The notes under the pieces were generated by a model. It had not been told where the DNA came from, searched no databases, and was given only the letters and a program-made list of their open reading frames with translations. Of a DNA stretch of 64,000 nt, positions 8,516 to 15,829 are shown piece after piece; the stretch's first letter is position 1; each line of letters starts with the position of its first letter. The translations under genes and the position numbers were made by a program. This DNA comes from Burkholderia ambifaria AMMD (GTDB lineage Bacteria; Pseudomonadota; Gammaproteobacteria; Burkholderiales; Burkholderiaceae), in assembly GCF_000203915.1 (NCBI RefSeq), contig NC_008390.1, forward strand, positions 1,612,001 to 1,676,000, in the 5' to 3' direction.

Positions 8516-8980
8516 TCACTCGCCGCAATACCGCACGAGCAAATCCGCCTCCGTCTCATGCACCTCGACAGGCAGCCTCGTCGCCCCCGCATACGCCAGA
8601 TAGCGCGCGCGATGCTGACCGTTCCGGAACGACGCGACGCCGACTTTCGACAGGCCCGGGATGCCGAGCAGCGTCCGCGTTCTCGTCTCGCGGAACGTGA
8701 TGAAGGGCATATCGGGAATCCGCCGCTCGGCCGGGTCGAGGAATTCGCGGATGCCGGCGGCCTTCCCGGGCGCCCAGTACTGAACCGCCGGCAGCACATA
8801 GTCGGTCGTGTCGCGATCGGCGCAGGCGAGCAGCTTCGTCAGGTCGACCGTCACGACGCGATGCCGCGAGTCGTCGGACGCGAATACGCGCTTGAGATGC
8901 GTATAGGCATAGGCGGTGTGTCCCGGAAGCTGGACGATCCAGACATCGACGCCGTCATGTTGAGCCCGAGCGAGTGTCAT
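8516..8980 (-). CDS. Possible FiwA/Osa-like (plasmid fertility inhibition) protein with ParB/Srx-type motif
   Basis: A 154-residue soluble protein without signal peptide. The strongest signal is 'FRNGQHRARYLAYAGATRL' at residues 118-136, ending in 'PVEV': it has the shape of the phosphate-binding 'GxxR' turn of the ParB/sulfiredoxin fold, followed by the helix and strand usual in that fold. Osa and FiwA, plasmid proteins that block conjugative or T-DNA transfer, have this fold and similar length. I therefore suggest a chromosomal member of the plasmid fertility inhibition factor family. The assignment is from memory of the family and one motif; a general ParB-like nuclease-fold protein is the main alternative. 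It stands alone; the region upstream carries orphan terminators. Confidence 0.5.
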   Translation of the reverse strand: MTLARAQHDGVDVWIVQLPGHTAYAYTHLKRVFASDDSRHRVVTVDLTKLLACADRDTTDYVLPAVQYWAPGKAAGIREFLDPAERRIPDMPFITFRETRTRTLLGIPGLSKVGVASFRNGQHRARYLAYAGATRLPVEVHETEADLLVRYCGE

Positions 8981-9381
8981 TGTTTCCTTGGATGGCGAAG
9001 CGATTTTTGTGGCCGGAGGTAGCAGCGCGATCGCGGCCGAGAAGCCGGCAGATACCGATCGCGAAACATGATTTCACGAAAATCCGAAAAGACAAATCGC
9101 TGATTCAAGCAAAAACGGAATCATGCGGTTTTAGCTATGTAGGCGACATGCCAGAAGCTCCAGTGCGATATAAGAAATCGCCCGCATAAATCAAAATCCG
9201 CACTCGAATCATGAACTCAGGAACGCTGCTGACTGCTGGCGCGATCGTCGCTGCCCGGCGCGCTGTGGGCGTGGCAGGAGGGCTTTCCGGTTGAAAGGGT
9301 GAGTTGCCGCACAGACGGTCGCATGGCCCACGATCACAATTTGACCGGTTGACCGTTCTACCCCGGCCCGGTCAACTGTTT

Positions 9382-9413
9382 CCCCGCTCGCTCGCGCAGG
9401 AGCGGGGCTTTTT
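9382..9413 (+). terminator. Orphan rho-independent terminator
   Basis: Stem CCCCGCTC (9382-9389) with GAGCGGGG (9400-9407), ten-base loop, then CTTTTT. It follows a TTGACCG repeat at 9341-9354 and no plus-strand gene, so it may end a small RNA. Confidence 0.7.
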
Positions 9414-9546
9414 GCCCGCCCGGCGCATGCATGCCGCGTCGGCGAAACCGGACAGGCGTTCGGCACGCGGCGTTTTGCGCCCCCGGCATCCGCTCGCCTG
9501 ATCCGCATGAATCGCTTTTCCTCGTGCGTGAGCGGCCGCTCGGGCC

Positions 9547-9615
9547 CATCGCCGGTTACTGCCGGCGATGCCTTGGTCCCGGCGGCGCGCATTCGCGCTG
9601 CCGGGATGCTTTTTG
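9547..9615 (+). terminator. Tandem hairpins ending in a rho-independent terminator
   Basis: First hairpin: CATCGCCGG (9547-9555) with CCGGCGATG (9562-9570). Second: a 13-bp stem 9577-9589 with 9594-9606 (one G-T pair), CATT loop, then TGCTTTTT. Orphan on the plus strand; the neighbouring DUF695/RraB gene points the other way. Confidence 0.7.
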
Positions 9616-9664
9616 TCCCGAAACCGTCAAGGCCCGGTCGCGCGCAACGCGCGTGTCGGCCTGA

Positions 9665-10408
9665 TCAGCCGGCTTGCTCGACGCTGGTTTCCCAGCCGTC
9701 GTATTCGCCGCCGAGCGCGCGTACTTCGCGATTGATCTCGAGCGTATGGTGCGTGATGTCGGCCAGCACCATCGTGCCTTCGTGCGCAAACCGCACGGCC
9801 GATTTGCCGTCCTCGGTCGGCGCGACCGATTCGACCAGATAGCCTTTCGACTCGGCCCAGTCGGCGAACTGGTGCGCGTCGCTCGGCTCCGGGAAGTAGG
9901 CCCAGTGCATCACGCGCCGGCTCATGTCGCTCACGTCACCTTTCTGCCGCAGCGCGTCGAGCACGCGCATGTCGCGCATCAGTTGCCAGTCGTCGTCCGT
10001 CGGGTAGAGCGTGCGCCAGTACGTTTCCTTGTCCGGATCGTCCTGGTATGCGTACTGAAGTGCGTAGGTCGTCTGTTCGGCCAGCGAGTCGACGATCCCG
10101 CTCGCGGTTTCTTCGTCGAACGGCACGTAGAACAGGAAATCCTGGTTGCCGTCGACCGTGACGCGGCCGACCTGCACGCCGTTTTTCGCGGTCACGGCGG
10201 CGTCCAGCAGATCCTCGATCTTCGTCAGCTCGGCGAACTCGTCGCCGCTCGGCAGGCCTTCGGGCGTCGGATGTGCCAGCGTGACGCGTACGCTGAGCAG
10301 CGACGTGCGCGGATCGCTTTCGGCGAGTTCGGCAAAGCTCTGATTGAAGCTGATGAAAGCCTGATGGTCGCCCATTCTGGCAGGGAAGGTTCCCCAGGCG
10401 TCGTTCAT
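9665..10408 (-). CDS. DUF695 plus RraB-domain protein
   Basis: A 247-residue cytosolic protein with two parts. Residues 1-125 are a DUF695-type domain (opening 'WGTFPARMGDHQAFISFNQS', then 'RVTLAHPTPEGLPS' and 'VTVDGNQDFLFYVPF'). Residues 135-240 resemble RraB, the protein regulator of RNase E ('DWQLMRDMRVLDALRQKGD', 'RVMHWAYFPEPSDAHQFADW', 'GYLVESV'). RraB homologues bind RNase E and alter its activity; here that role is only inferred from the domain. The ATG at 10408 follows a GGGAG site eight bases away; an upstream in-frame Met lacks one. It is a single gene, with its promoter in the gap before the 10618 gene. Confidence 0.8.
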   Translation of the reverse strand: MNDAWGTFPARMGDHQAFISFNQSFAELAESDPRTSLLSVRVTLAHPTPEGLPSGDEFAELTKIEDLLDAAVTAKNGVQVGRVTVDGNQDFLFYVPFDEETASGIVDSLAEQTTYALQYAYQDDPDKETYWRTLYPTDDDWQLMRDMRVLDALRQKGDVSDMSRRVMHWAYFPEPSDAHQFADWAESKGYLVESVAPTEDGKSAVRFAHEGTMVLADITHHTLEINREVRALGGEYDGWETSVEQAG

Positions 10409-10617
10409 GTGTTTCTCCCGTACACGATTGTCTGTTGACGGTTGCAAAGCGTCCCAATGTATCATCGAAAATCAGCGCTGGCCGATGCTGCGCCAATGAT
10501 TGCCCGTCCGGCTGACCCGGCGGGTCCGGTGGCATTCGCATTCGCCTGCTATCGTGTAATCGTCGGCTTCCGTCGTCAGGCGTGCGCCCAGCCGCAATCG
10601 TTTCGAAGGAGATTCCG

Positions 10618-10926
10618 ATGTCGATGTTCGCTGTGAATGGTGTCCGAATCGACGTGCTCAGTGCGCGCGTGACGCATGTGCGCTGGGCGGCCGTCAATCC
10701 GACGGATCGGTCGTGGGCGGCGACGCCGAGCGAGGCGTCGGTGGAGGAAGTGGCACGCGCGCTTGCCGCGGGCAACGACGTTCATGCCGTGTTTGACGAA
10801 GTGGACGGAACGGCGGTGGGGCCGAAACTGAAGCGCGTGCTGTATCGCGACGCGTCGGCAGGGATCGAGCTCGACATCGATGCGACGAACGAGTCGCGTA
10901 CGTTGCGTGATCTTCCGCAGATCTGA
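10618..10926 (+). CDS. Conserved hypothetical protein, 102 aa
   Basis: Unrecognised small soluble protein. It begins 'MSMFAVNGVRIDVLSARVTHVRW', two strands, has a helical middle with 'EASVEEVARALAAGNDVHAVF' (split by me), and ends with 'LYRDASAGIELDID', another strand pair. The ATG at 10618 has an AAGGAGA site seven bases upstream, which fixes the start well. Divergent from the DUF695/RraB gene. The pattern, a strand with a residue question 'V.AVFDE.DG' near the middle, recalls small DUF3892-like proteins, but I would not assign it. Confidence 0.7.
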   Translation: MSMFAVNGVRIDVLSARVTHVRWAAVNPTDRSWAATPSEASVEEVARALAAGNDVHAVFDEVDGTAVGPKLKRVLYRDASAGIELDIDATNESRTLRDLPQI

Positions 10927-10990
10927 AAGGCGATCGGCCCGTGTTTCCGCGAGCCGCCCACACATGAATCACGCTACCGCGCACGAAGCC

Positions 10991-11218
10991 ATGTCCACAT
11001 ACGCCATTGCCCCGTTGGGAGCCGCATTCTGTCTGATGCTCGCGGCCTGTCAGACCGAATCCATGCAGCCGTCGCCCGAGACCGCATCGGCCCCGGTTCC
11101 GGCGTCGTCGCCGGCGGCGCCGATTCGCGGAATCGGTGTTGCGCCGCACCTCGCCGCGCAGAGTCACTGGGCGGTCGGTCAATGCACGTCGAACGGCACG
11201 GTCAACGTGTGCAATTGA
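10991..11218 (+). CDS. Putative small lipoprotein
   Basis: The 75-residue product has a lipoprotein signal: 'MSTYAIAPLGAAFCLMLAAC' with the lipobox LAAC, so the mature protein would start at Cys20 with a lipid anchor. The rest is Ser/Pro/Ala-rich ('SPETASAPVPASSPAAP') and then a short segment with one Cys ('VGQCTSNGTVNVCN', two Cys that could pair). An in-frame ATG at 10964 would add nine residues; I prefer 10991 because the signal then has normal length. Neither start has a strong ribosome site. No family recognised. Confidence 0.5.
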   Translation: MSTYAIAPLGAAFCLMLAACQTESMQPSPETASAPVPASSPAAPIRGIGVAPHLAAQSHWAVGQCTSNGTVNVCN

Positions 11219-11235
11219 CGGGAGCGGCCGAAACG

Positions 11236-11775
11236 GTGAGCGACGCAAGCGAAACGAACGATTCCGGCTGGCATGTCGATCCGGTTGCCGGAACGGTGAT
11301 CGGCGCGTTGCCGGTGGTCCTGCCGGTCGACGGCCGCAGTTTCAGGCGCAAGGCGATCGTCAGCGCGGTGCTGGCCGGGTTGGCCGTATCCGGGTACGCG
11401 TCCGACCGGACGCTCTGGCCGGTTGGGGCACTGGCCGTGGTGCTGGCCCTCGCGAGCGGCGCCTTCTTCTTCGTGTCGCGCCGCAAGATGGCGCTGCATA
11501 TCGACGAAACCGGCTTCAGGCTGGTCGGTTCCGTGCGTGAAAAGCCGGTGACGCGGTGGCGCGACGTGACCGAGTTCGGGATGATCAGCGTCGCAGGCAA
11601 CCGGTACATCGGCTACCAGTTCTCGGCGCACTCGCCGCGCACCAGGGTGCCCGGCGGCGTGATGCTGCCGATTAACCGGTTCGCCGACCTTCCGCTCGAC
11701 GCCGTTGCCGCGTTGCTCGAAGCGTGCCGCCGGCAGTTCGGCATGCCGGATGATCCTGTCGGCCGAACGGACTGA
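11236..11775 (+). CDS. Membrane protein with PH-like C-terminal part (STM3941-like)
   Basis: A 179-residue protein with two membrane helices near residues 40-80 ('KAIVSAVLAGLAVSGYAS' and 'VGALAVVLALASGAFFFV') followed by a strand-rich cytosolic part: 'MALHIDETGFRLV', 'VTRWRDVTEFGMISVAG', 'YIGYQFS' and an ending 'DAVAALLEACRRQF' helix. This layout matches small two-helix proteins with a short PH-like domain, such as the STM3941 family. I chose the GTG at 11236 because GGAG lies 11 bases upstream and it avoids the overlap that the ATG at 11182 would make with the lipoprotein gene. Role unknown. Confidence 0.65.
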   Translation: MSDASETNDSGWHVDPVAGTVIGALPVVLPVDGRSFRRKAIVSAVLAGLAVSGYASDRTLWPVGALAVVLALASGAFFFVSRRKMALHIDETGFRLVGSVREKPVTRWRDVTEFGMISVAGNRYIGYQFSAHSPRTRVPGGVMLPINRFADLPLDAVAALLEACRRQFGMPDDPVGRTD

Positions 11776-11938
11776 TTCCGTGCGTCGTGCGTGATCTGGC
11801 CGGCCAGTCGCGAGCGCTAAAAAAATTCCGGCATGCGTGTCGATTTCCGTCGAGCCCGTCCGTCGTAGCGTTGGAGGCGTGCGCATCGTGCGTGCGTCCC
11901 GATTTCCGACACGACAACCGACTGAAGGAGCGACACCC

Positions 11939-12412
11939 ATGGCCACGTCCGTCAACCCGATCCCGGAAGGAATGCGCACGCTGACGCCGCATCTGATCTG
12001 CGCCCGCGCAGCCGCAGCCATCGATTTCTACAAGCGTGCGTTCAACGCGACCGAGCGGTTTCGCCTGCCGACCCCGGACGGCCGGCTCGCGCACGCGTGC
12101 CTCGCAATCGGCGATTCGACGCTGATGCTCGTGGATGAAATGCCGGAGCATGGCGCACTCGGACCGAAGGCGCTGAAAGGCACGTCGGTCTGCTTGCACC
12201 TGTACGTGCCGGACACTGACGCTGCGATCGCGCAGGCCGTCGAGGCCGGCGCAACGGTCAAGATGCCGGCCGCCGACATGTTCTGGGGCGATCGCTATGG
12301 GCAAGTGGAGGATCCGTTCGGCCATCGCTGGTCGATCGCGACCCATCAGCGCGATCTGACGCCCGAGCAGATCGCGGAAGCGATGGCGAGCGCGCCGCCG
12401 TGTGGGAGCTGA
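11939..12412 (+). CDS. VOC family (glyoxalase/PhnB-like) protein
   Basis: A 157-residue vicinal-oxygen-chelate protein of the PhnB-like type. The two half-domains are visible: 'LTPHLICARAAAAIDFYKRA' with 'FRLPTPDGRLAHACLAIGDS', then 'CLHLYVPDTDAAIAQAVEAG' with 'FWGDRYGQVEDPFGHRWSIA'. The closing 'D.YG...DPFGH.W' is the family signature with a metal-ligand type His. The ATG at 11939 follows AAGGAG by eight bases. Members range from metal-dependent enzymes to binding proteins, and nothing around it points to the substrate. Confidence 0.85.
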   Translation: MATSVNPIPEGMRTLTPHLICARAAAAIDFYKRAFNATERFRLPTPDGRLAHACLAIGDSTLMLVDEMPEHGALGPKALKGTSVCLHLYVPDTDAAIAQAVEAGATVKMPAADMFWGDRYGQVEDPFGHRWSIATHQRDLTPEQIAEAMASAPPCGS

Positions 12413-12419
12413 GCGAAGC

Positions 12420-13060
12420 GGCGGCGGGCTGAGCGCGGCTCGCGGCTGCGGTTGCGGTTACGCCTGCGGTTGCGGTGGCGCGGGTCGTCGCGTATCGGCG
12501 CGTATCGGCGCGCGGTGCGTTTGCAGTCACGCACGGCGGCCTTGCCGCGCTGGTTGTCCTCGGACCTGTGACGATCGGCTGAGTCGAGCAAGGCTGGCGA
12601 CCGTACGATGCCGCTGAGGACCGTATGCGACGTGACCGACTCTGAACCGGATCGCATAGCCTCGTGCGTCGGACGGGTTGTGCTGCGCGAGCGCCGGCGT
12701 GACGCGCGCGAGATCGGCTCGCCGATGTCGGCCGGACCGTCGGCGCTCAACAACACGCGAATTCGCCGCTGCCGAGCCGGGCGAGTGCGCCGGCGAGCGT
12801 TCGCGCGGTCGCGAATGCTGGCGGTTAGGCCGTTCGGCGCAGCGAGCGGCCAGCCTGCGTGGAAGCGGATGCCCGGCGGCCCCGTGACGCGCGGGTTGTC
12901 GTGGAAGCGATCGTCGTTGCGCGCGTCCTGGATCACCGTCTTGTCGTTCGCGAGCAGCGCATGCGCACAGAGCGATGCAGACGCTTCACGCATGCACGAG
13001 ATGAATTTGTGTTTGTATGCCTCAAGCTGTCCGGTGCAATGCCGTAAATAGAGCGAGTCA
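12420..13060 (-). pseudogene. Decayed GAF-domain sensor gene
   Basis: On the minus strand from about 13057 to 12820 a frame reads like the middle of a GAF domain: 'REASASLCAHALLANDKTVI', 'QDARNDDRFHDNPRVTGPPG' and 'IRFHAGWPLAAPNG', equal to the common 'SFCAHAIL...VPDA..D.RF..NP.V.G.P.IRFYAG.PL..PDG' pattern of sensor diguanylate cyclases and histidine kinases. The frame upstream of it soon loses similarity and runs to an in-frame region without a start, and after 'PLAAPNG' the sequence becomes arginine-rich nonsense with no GGDEF or kinase motif. The fragment therefore looks like a truncated, frameshifted remnant. Short direct repeats (CGTATCGGCG at 12490-12512) lie in the degenerate part. 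Confidence 0.6.
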
Positions 13061-13079
13061 ATCGTTCATCTATCGCACC

Positions 13080-13298
13080 ATGGTCCGAATTCTGTACGCG
13101 GGTTATCTCGCGCTGGCGCTGTACCTGATTTATCCGATGGTGCAGAACACGCTGACCTTCAGCTCGGACTGCGTACTGCGCGCGCTGCCGGGCGGCAATC
13201 GCGATCTGCCGAAGTTTTCGTCAAGCGACGCGCATGCACGGGCGAGCCGGTGTGTCGCGACCGCGCAAGTCGCGGAGCGATCGCCCAACATTCACTGA
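13080..13298 (+). CDS. Small single-span membrane protein, hypothetical
   Basis: A 72-residue product starting 'MVRILYAGYLALALYLIYPM', a clear membrane helix, followed by a hydrophilic tail with two Cys. Codons in the first 50 positions look like real coding sequence for this genome. No Shine-Dalgarno site is evident at the ATG (13080). No family recognised; it may be a small membrane protein or a chance frame. Confidence 0.4.
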   Translation: MVRILYAGYLALALYLIYPMVQNTLTFSSDCVLRALPGGNRDLPKFSSSDAHARASRCVATAQVAERSPNIH

Positions 13299-13469
13299 TT
13301 TCATCGATGCCGCTGCTAGCGGTGCGGTCACGCTGCGTGTGCTGGCCATTCGGCCAGGTTGATCGGCGCGTCGTGCGCAGCGATCATTGACGACATCACG
13401 AACCGAATGCATGCAACGACGCGCGTCGGCCGCGTCGCATGCGAATGGCGATTGCGTTTGTGCGATGCG

Positions 13470-14093
13470 TCAGTACGACGAGTGGTACGGCGCGCCTTGG
13501 TCGAAGCGGCTTTGCCAATGCGCGAGGTAGCGCGACGCGAGTTGCGGATTGTTCCACACCACGACGACGTTTTCGGAATTGCGGCTGGCTGCCGAAGCGC
13601 TGTAGTTGAACGAGCCGGTCTCGACATGTTCGGCATCGATCACGAGGTACTTGTCGTGATGGATGGCATAGGCGTCGATCGTGCGCGTCGGAATGCCCGC
13701 GTTGACGAGCAGGTTCAGCGCCTGCTTGCTGCTCTTGGCGCGATTGCCCTTGTCGTCCACGACGACCGCGACATTTACGCCGCGCCGCTTCGCGGCGAGC
13801 AGCGCGCGCGTGACGGGTGGCGACGTGAACGAGTAGGCGGCCACGCGAATTGAGGTGCGGGCGGCGCCGATCGCCTTCAGCACGAGCGCCTCGGCGCCGC
13901 CGTCGGGCGAGAACGCCGATTCGACGGCCTGCGTGGCGGGCGCTTCATGGGTCGGCGTCGGCAGCAGCTGCGTGATGAAGTCGATTGCCTGCTGCAGCAG
14001 CGATTCATTGTGCGTCTTGCCGAAGGCGGCGAAGGGCGTGGCAAGCAGGGAAGCGGCGAGGCAGGTGGCGGCGAGGCGTTTGCGCGACAACAT
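13470..14093 (-). CDS. Secreted phospholipase D family (Nuc-like) protein
   Basis: A 207-residue PLD-superfamily protein with one HKD motif: His146, Lys148 and Asp153 in 'HHDKYLVID', followed by 'ETGSFNYSASAASRNSEN', where the Gly-Ser and Asn are conserved. A signal peptide 'MLSRKRLAATCLAASLLATPFAAFG' predicts export to the periplasm. One HKD per chain means it should work as a dimer, like the endonuclease Nuc and the plasmid-borne homologues, cutting DNA or other phosphodiesters. The ATG at 14093 gives the signal peptide; there is no strong ribosome site. It stands alone, next to a repeat-rich gap. Confidence 0.85.
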   Translation of the reverse strand: MLSRKRLAATCLAASLLATPFAAFGKTHNESLLQQAIDFITQLLPTPTHEAPATQAVESAFSPDGGAEALVLKAIGAARTSIRVAAYSFTSPPVTRALLAAKRRGVNVAVVVDDKGNRAKSSKQALNLLVNAGIPTRTIDAYAIHHDKYLVIDAEHVETGSFNYSASAASRNSENVVVVWNNPQLASRYLAHWQSRFDQGAPYHSSY

Positions 14094-14538
14094 CTTGGAC
14101 AGCGAATGATTTTGAGACAGCGGGCCGTGAGTGTAACGCAGACACGGCGGCGCGGCCACGCCCGAATGCGAATGAAAGCGATGACGTGATGGCGTGCAGC
14201 GGTTGATGGGGCGGCGCTCATCATTCCGCCGGGTTTCCGGAGCGGCCGGATGGTCGCGCCGGTGGACGGAGGTCGAACGATCAGCGCGTGCGTGTGCAGT
14301 GGAGCGACAAGGCGGTGCATGAAGAAATGCGCGTACGCGCTGGTGCAGGTTCAATGCGCTGTGTGATTGACGAGATGGGGGAGCCCATCGAGCGCGGCAA
14401 CGCGAATGCTCGGCAGGCTGAAACGGATGCAACTCGCATCCGCATGAGGCAGCGCTGCGATGCGCGTGGCACGCGCGGGTGCGTCAGGCGTCACGGAATC
14501 ACGGCACCACGGCACCACGGAATCACGGCACCACGGAA
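14094..14538. other. Intergenic region, nothing recognised except tandem repeats at its end
   Basis: These 445 bases contain no plausible gene on either strand; frames are arginine/serine-rich shadows. The last part enters an 8-bp tandem repeat array. Confidence 0.5.
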
Positions 14539-14547
14539 TCACGACTC
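14492..14547. repeat. Seven 8-bp tandem repeats overlapping the end of the hxlR-type gene
   Basis: Units in order: CACGGAAT, CACGGCAC, CACGGCAC, CACGGAAT, CACGGCAC, CACGGAAT, CACGACTC. The stop codon of the minus-strand regulator (14539-14541) falls inside the array, so copy-number change would alter its C-terminus. Confidence 0.85.
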
Positions 14548-15021
14548 GACCGGCCCCGCCGCCTCAGGCGCGACCCACCCCGGCCCGGGTTCCGGCTGCA
14601 CGTCGTGCGCGTCGAGCGGCTCGCCACATGCCGAGCACACCGCGACTGCATGCATCAGTTGACCACAGTTGCGATGCCGCAACTGCAGGGGCGGTCCCTG
14701 GCCGTCGTCCTTCCAGCGGTCGCCCCATGTCATCAACGCGAGCAGGGCAGGATAGAGATCGAGGCCTTTTTCGGTCAACCGGTATTCGAAGCGCGGCGGC
14801 CGCTCCTGATACGCGCGCTTGACCAGCACGCCTTCGTCGACGAGGCGCGCGAGCCGCTCGGCCAGCACGTGGCGCGTGAGGCCCAGTTGTGTCTGGAATG
14901 CATCGAAGCGGCGGCAGCCGAGAAAGGCGTTGCGCAGGATCAGCATGGTCCAGCGATCGCCGAGCACGGCGAGCGTGCGCGCGACCGAACAGTTCAGCGT
15001 ACCGATGTCATCCCATTTCAT
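14539..15021 (-). CDS. HxlR family transcriptional regulator
   Basis: A 160-residue winged-helix regulator. The HxlR domain spans residues 8-100 with the conserved Cys11 ('TLNCSVARTLAVLGDRWTML'), the recognition region 'TQLGLTRHVLAERLARLVDE', and the wing 'ERPPRFEYRLTEKG.DL'. Family members sense electrophiles or oxidants through that Cys. Behind it is an extra zinc-ribbon-like tail: 'HRNCGQLMHAVAVCSACGEPL'. It is transcribed divergently from the hotdog thioesterase gene, with a repeat-containing operator region between, so it likely controls both. Confidence 0.88.
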   Translation of the reverse strand: MKWDDIGTLNCSVARTLAVLGDRWTMLILRNAFLGCRRFDAFQTQLGLTRHVLAERLARLVDEGVLVKRAYQERPPRFEYRLTEKGLDLYPALLALMTWGDRWKDDGQGPPLQLRHRNCGQLMHAVAVCSACGEPLDAHDVQPEPGPGWVAPEAAGPVES

Positions 15022-15066
15022 CGTCGAGTCTCGCGCGGCGGTTCATCAAAGAAGCGGGTTCGATTA

Positions 15067-15153
15067 TAGAACTTACCTTCGACTGCAACGGCCATCGGCT
15101 GCGTTGACAAGCCCGGAGCAGTTGTCAATAATGAGTTCCAATTTAGAACTTAC
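15067..15153. promoter_or_regulatory. Divergent operator region with repeated TAGAACTTAC
   Basis: TAGAACTTAC occurs at 15067-15076 and again at 15144-15153. The second copy forms an inverted repeat with AGTTC at 15134-15138 (AGTTC-N7-GAACT). Position between the hxlR-type gene and its divergent neighbour suggests binding sites for the HxlR protein. Confidence 0.6.
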
Positions 15154-15190
15154 TCGCGCGGCGACGCGCCATCAACCCGGAGACAACCCG

Positions 15191-15628
15191 ATGAATCCGC
15201 TTTCCCTGTCCGGTCTCGATCTGCTGCGTGCGGCCGCCGCCGGAGACGTGCCGCTCGCGTCGATTTCCGAAACGATCCCGATGCGTCCGCTGGGCGTCGA
15301 GCTCGGCTACGTGAAGTTTTCGGCGCGCGCCGACGGCCGGCACCTGAATCCGCTCGGCGGCGTGCATGGCGGGTTCGCCGCGACGGTGCTCGACTCGGTC
15401 ACGGGCTGCGCGGTGCATTCGATGCTCGACGCGGGCGTCGGCTACGGCACGGTCGACCTGCATGTGAAGATGCTGCGTCCCGTCCCGCGCGACGTCGACC
15501 TGATCGCCGAAGGGCGCGTGATTCACCTGTCGCGTTCGCTCGGCGTCGCGGAAGGCACGCTAAAGACGCCGGACGACAAGATCGTCGCGCACGCATCGGC
15601 GACCTGCTTCATTCAGCGGCCGCAGTGA
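15191..15628 (+). CDS. PaaI-type hotdog-fold thioesterase
   Basis: A 145-residue hotdog protein of the PaaI/YbgC-like acyl-CoA thioesterase group. The key stretch is 'NPLGGVHGGFAATVLDSVTG' with the conserved HGG and the Asp of the catalytic helix, followed by 'GYGTVDLHVKMLRPV' and 'EGRVIHLSRSLGVAEG'. The ATG at 15191 has GGAG nine bases upstream; an upstream in-frame start lies within the operator and is unlikely. Divergent from the HxlR regulator. The substrate, probably an aromatic or short acyl-CoA, is not shown by sequence. Confidence 0.87.
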   Translation: MNPLSLSGLDLLRAAAAGDVPLASISETIPMRPLGVELGYVKFSARADGRHLNPLGGVHGGFAATVLDSVTGCAVHSMLDAGVGYGTVDLHVKMLRPVPRDVDLIAEGRVIHLSRSLGVAEGTLKTPDDKIVAHASATCFIQRPQ

Positions 15629-15829
15629 CGCAGCGGGCGGCGGCGTCGCGGCCGCCCGACGTCATCCGCACGACGCACACGCACACGCACACGCGGACGC
15701 GGCCGTCATCCGCATGACCAAGTCCCGCGCACACACCGAAGGCGGCCTGTAAGCATGCGGCCCGGCCATCTGAAGCATTCGGTTCAATGTGATAGCGTTT
15801 CTGCTTTCCACTGACGTGACAGGAACAGC

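Larger units (their letters stand above)
8981..9664. other. Intergenic region with two orphan terminator structures
   Basis: No convincing protein gene in 684 bases. The first 200 bases are more AT-rich and contain a TATAAG box near 9169. From 9341 on there is a TTGACCG direct repeat, a terminator at 9382-9413, and a double hairpin ending in a T-run at 9547-9615, all in the plus orientation although the flanking genes are on the minus strand. Confidence 0.6.

Noticed and set aside
8974..9189. A 71-codon plus-strand frame overlapping the FiwA-like gene start
   Set aside because: No ribosome site and no similarity; overlaps a better gene on the other strand.
12400..12560. CRISPR-like array in the repeat-rich stretch
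   Set aside because: The repeats (CGGTTGCGG and CGTATCGGCG) are short, adjacent and without spacers.
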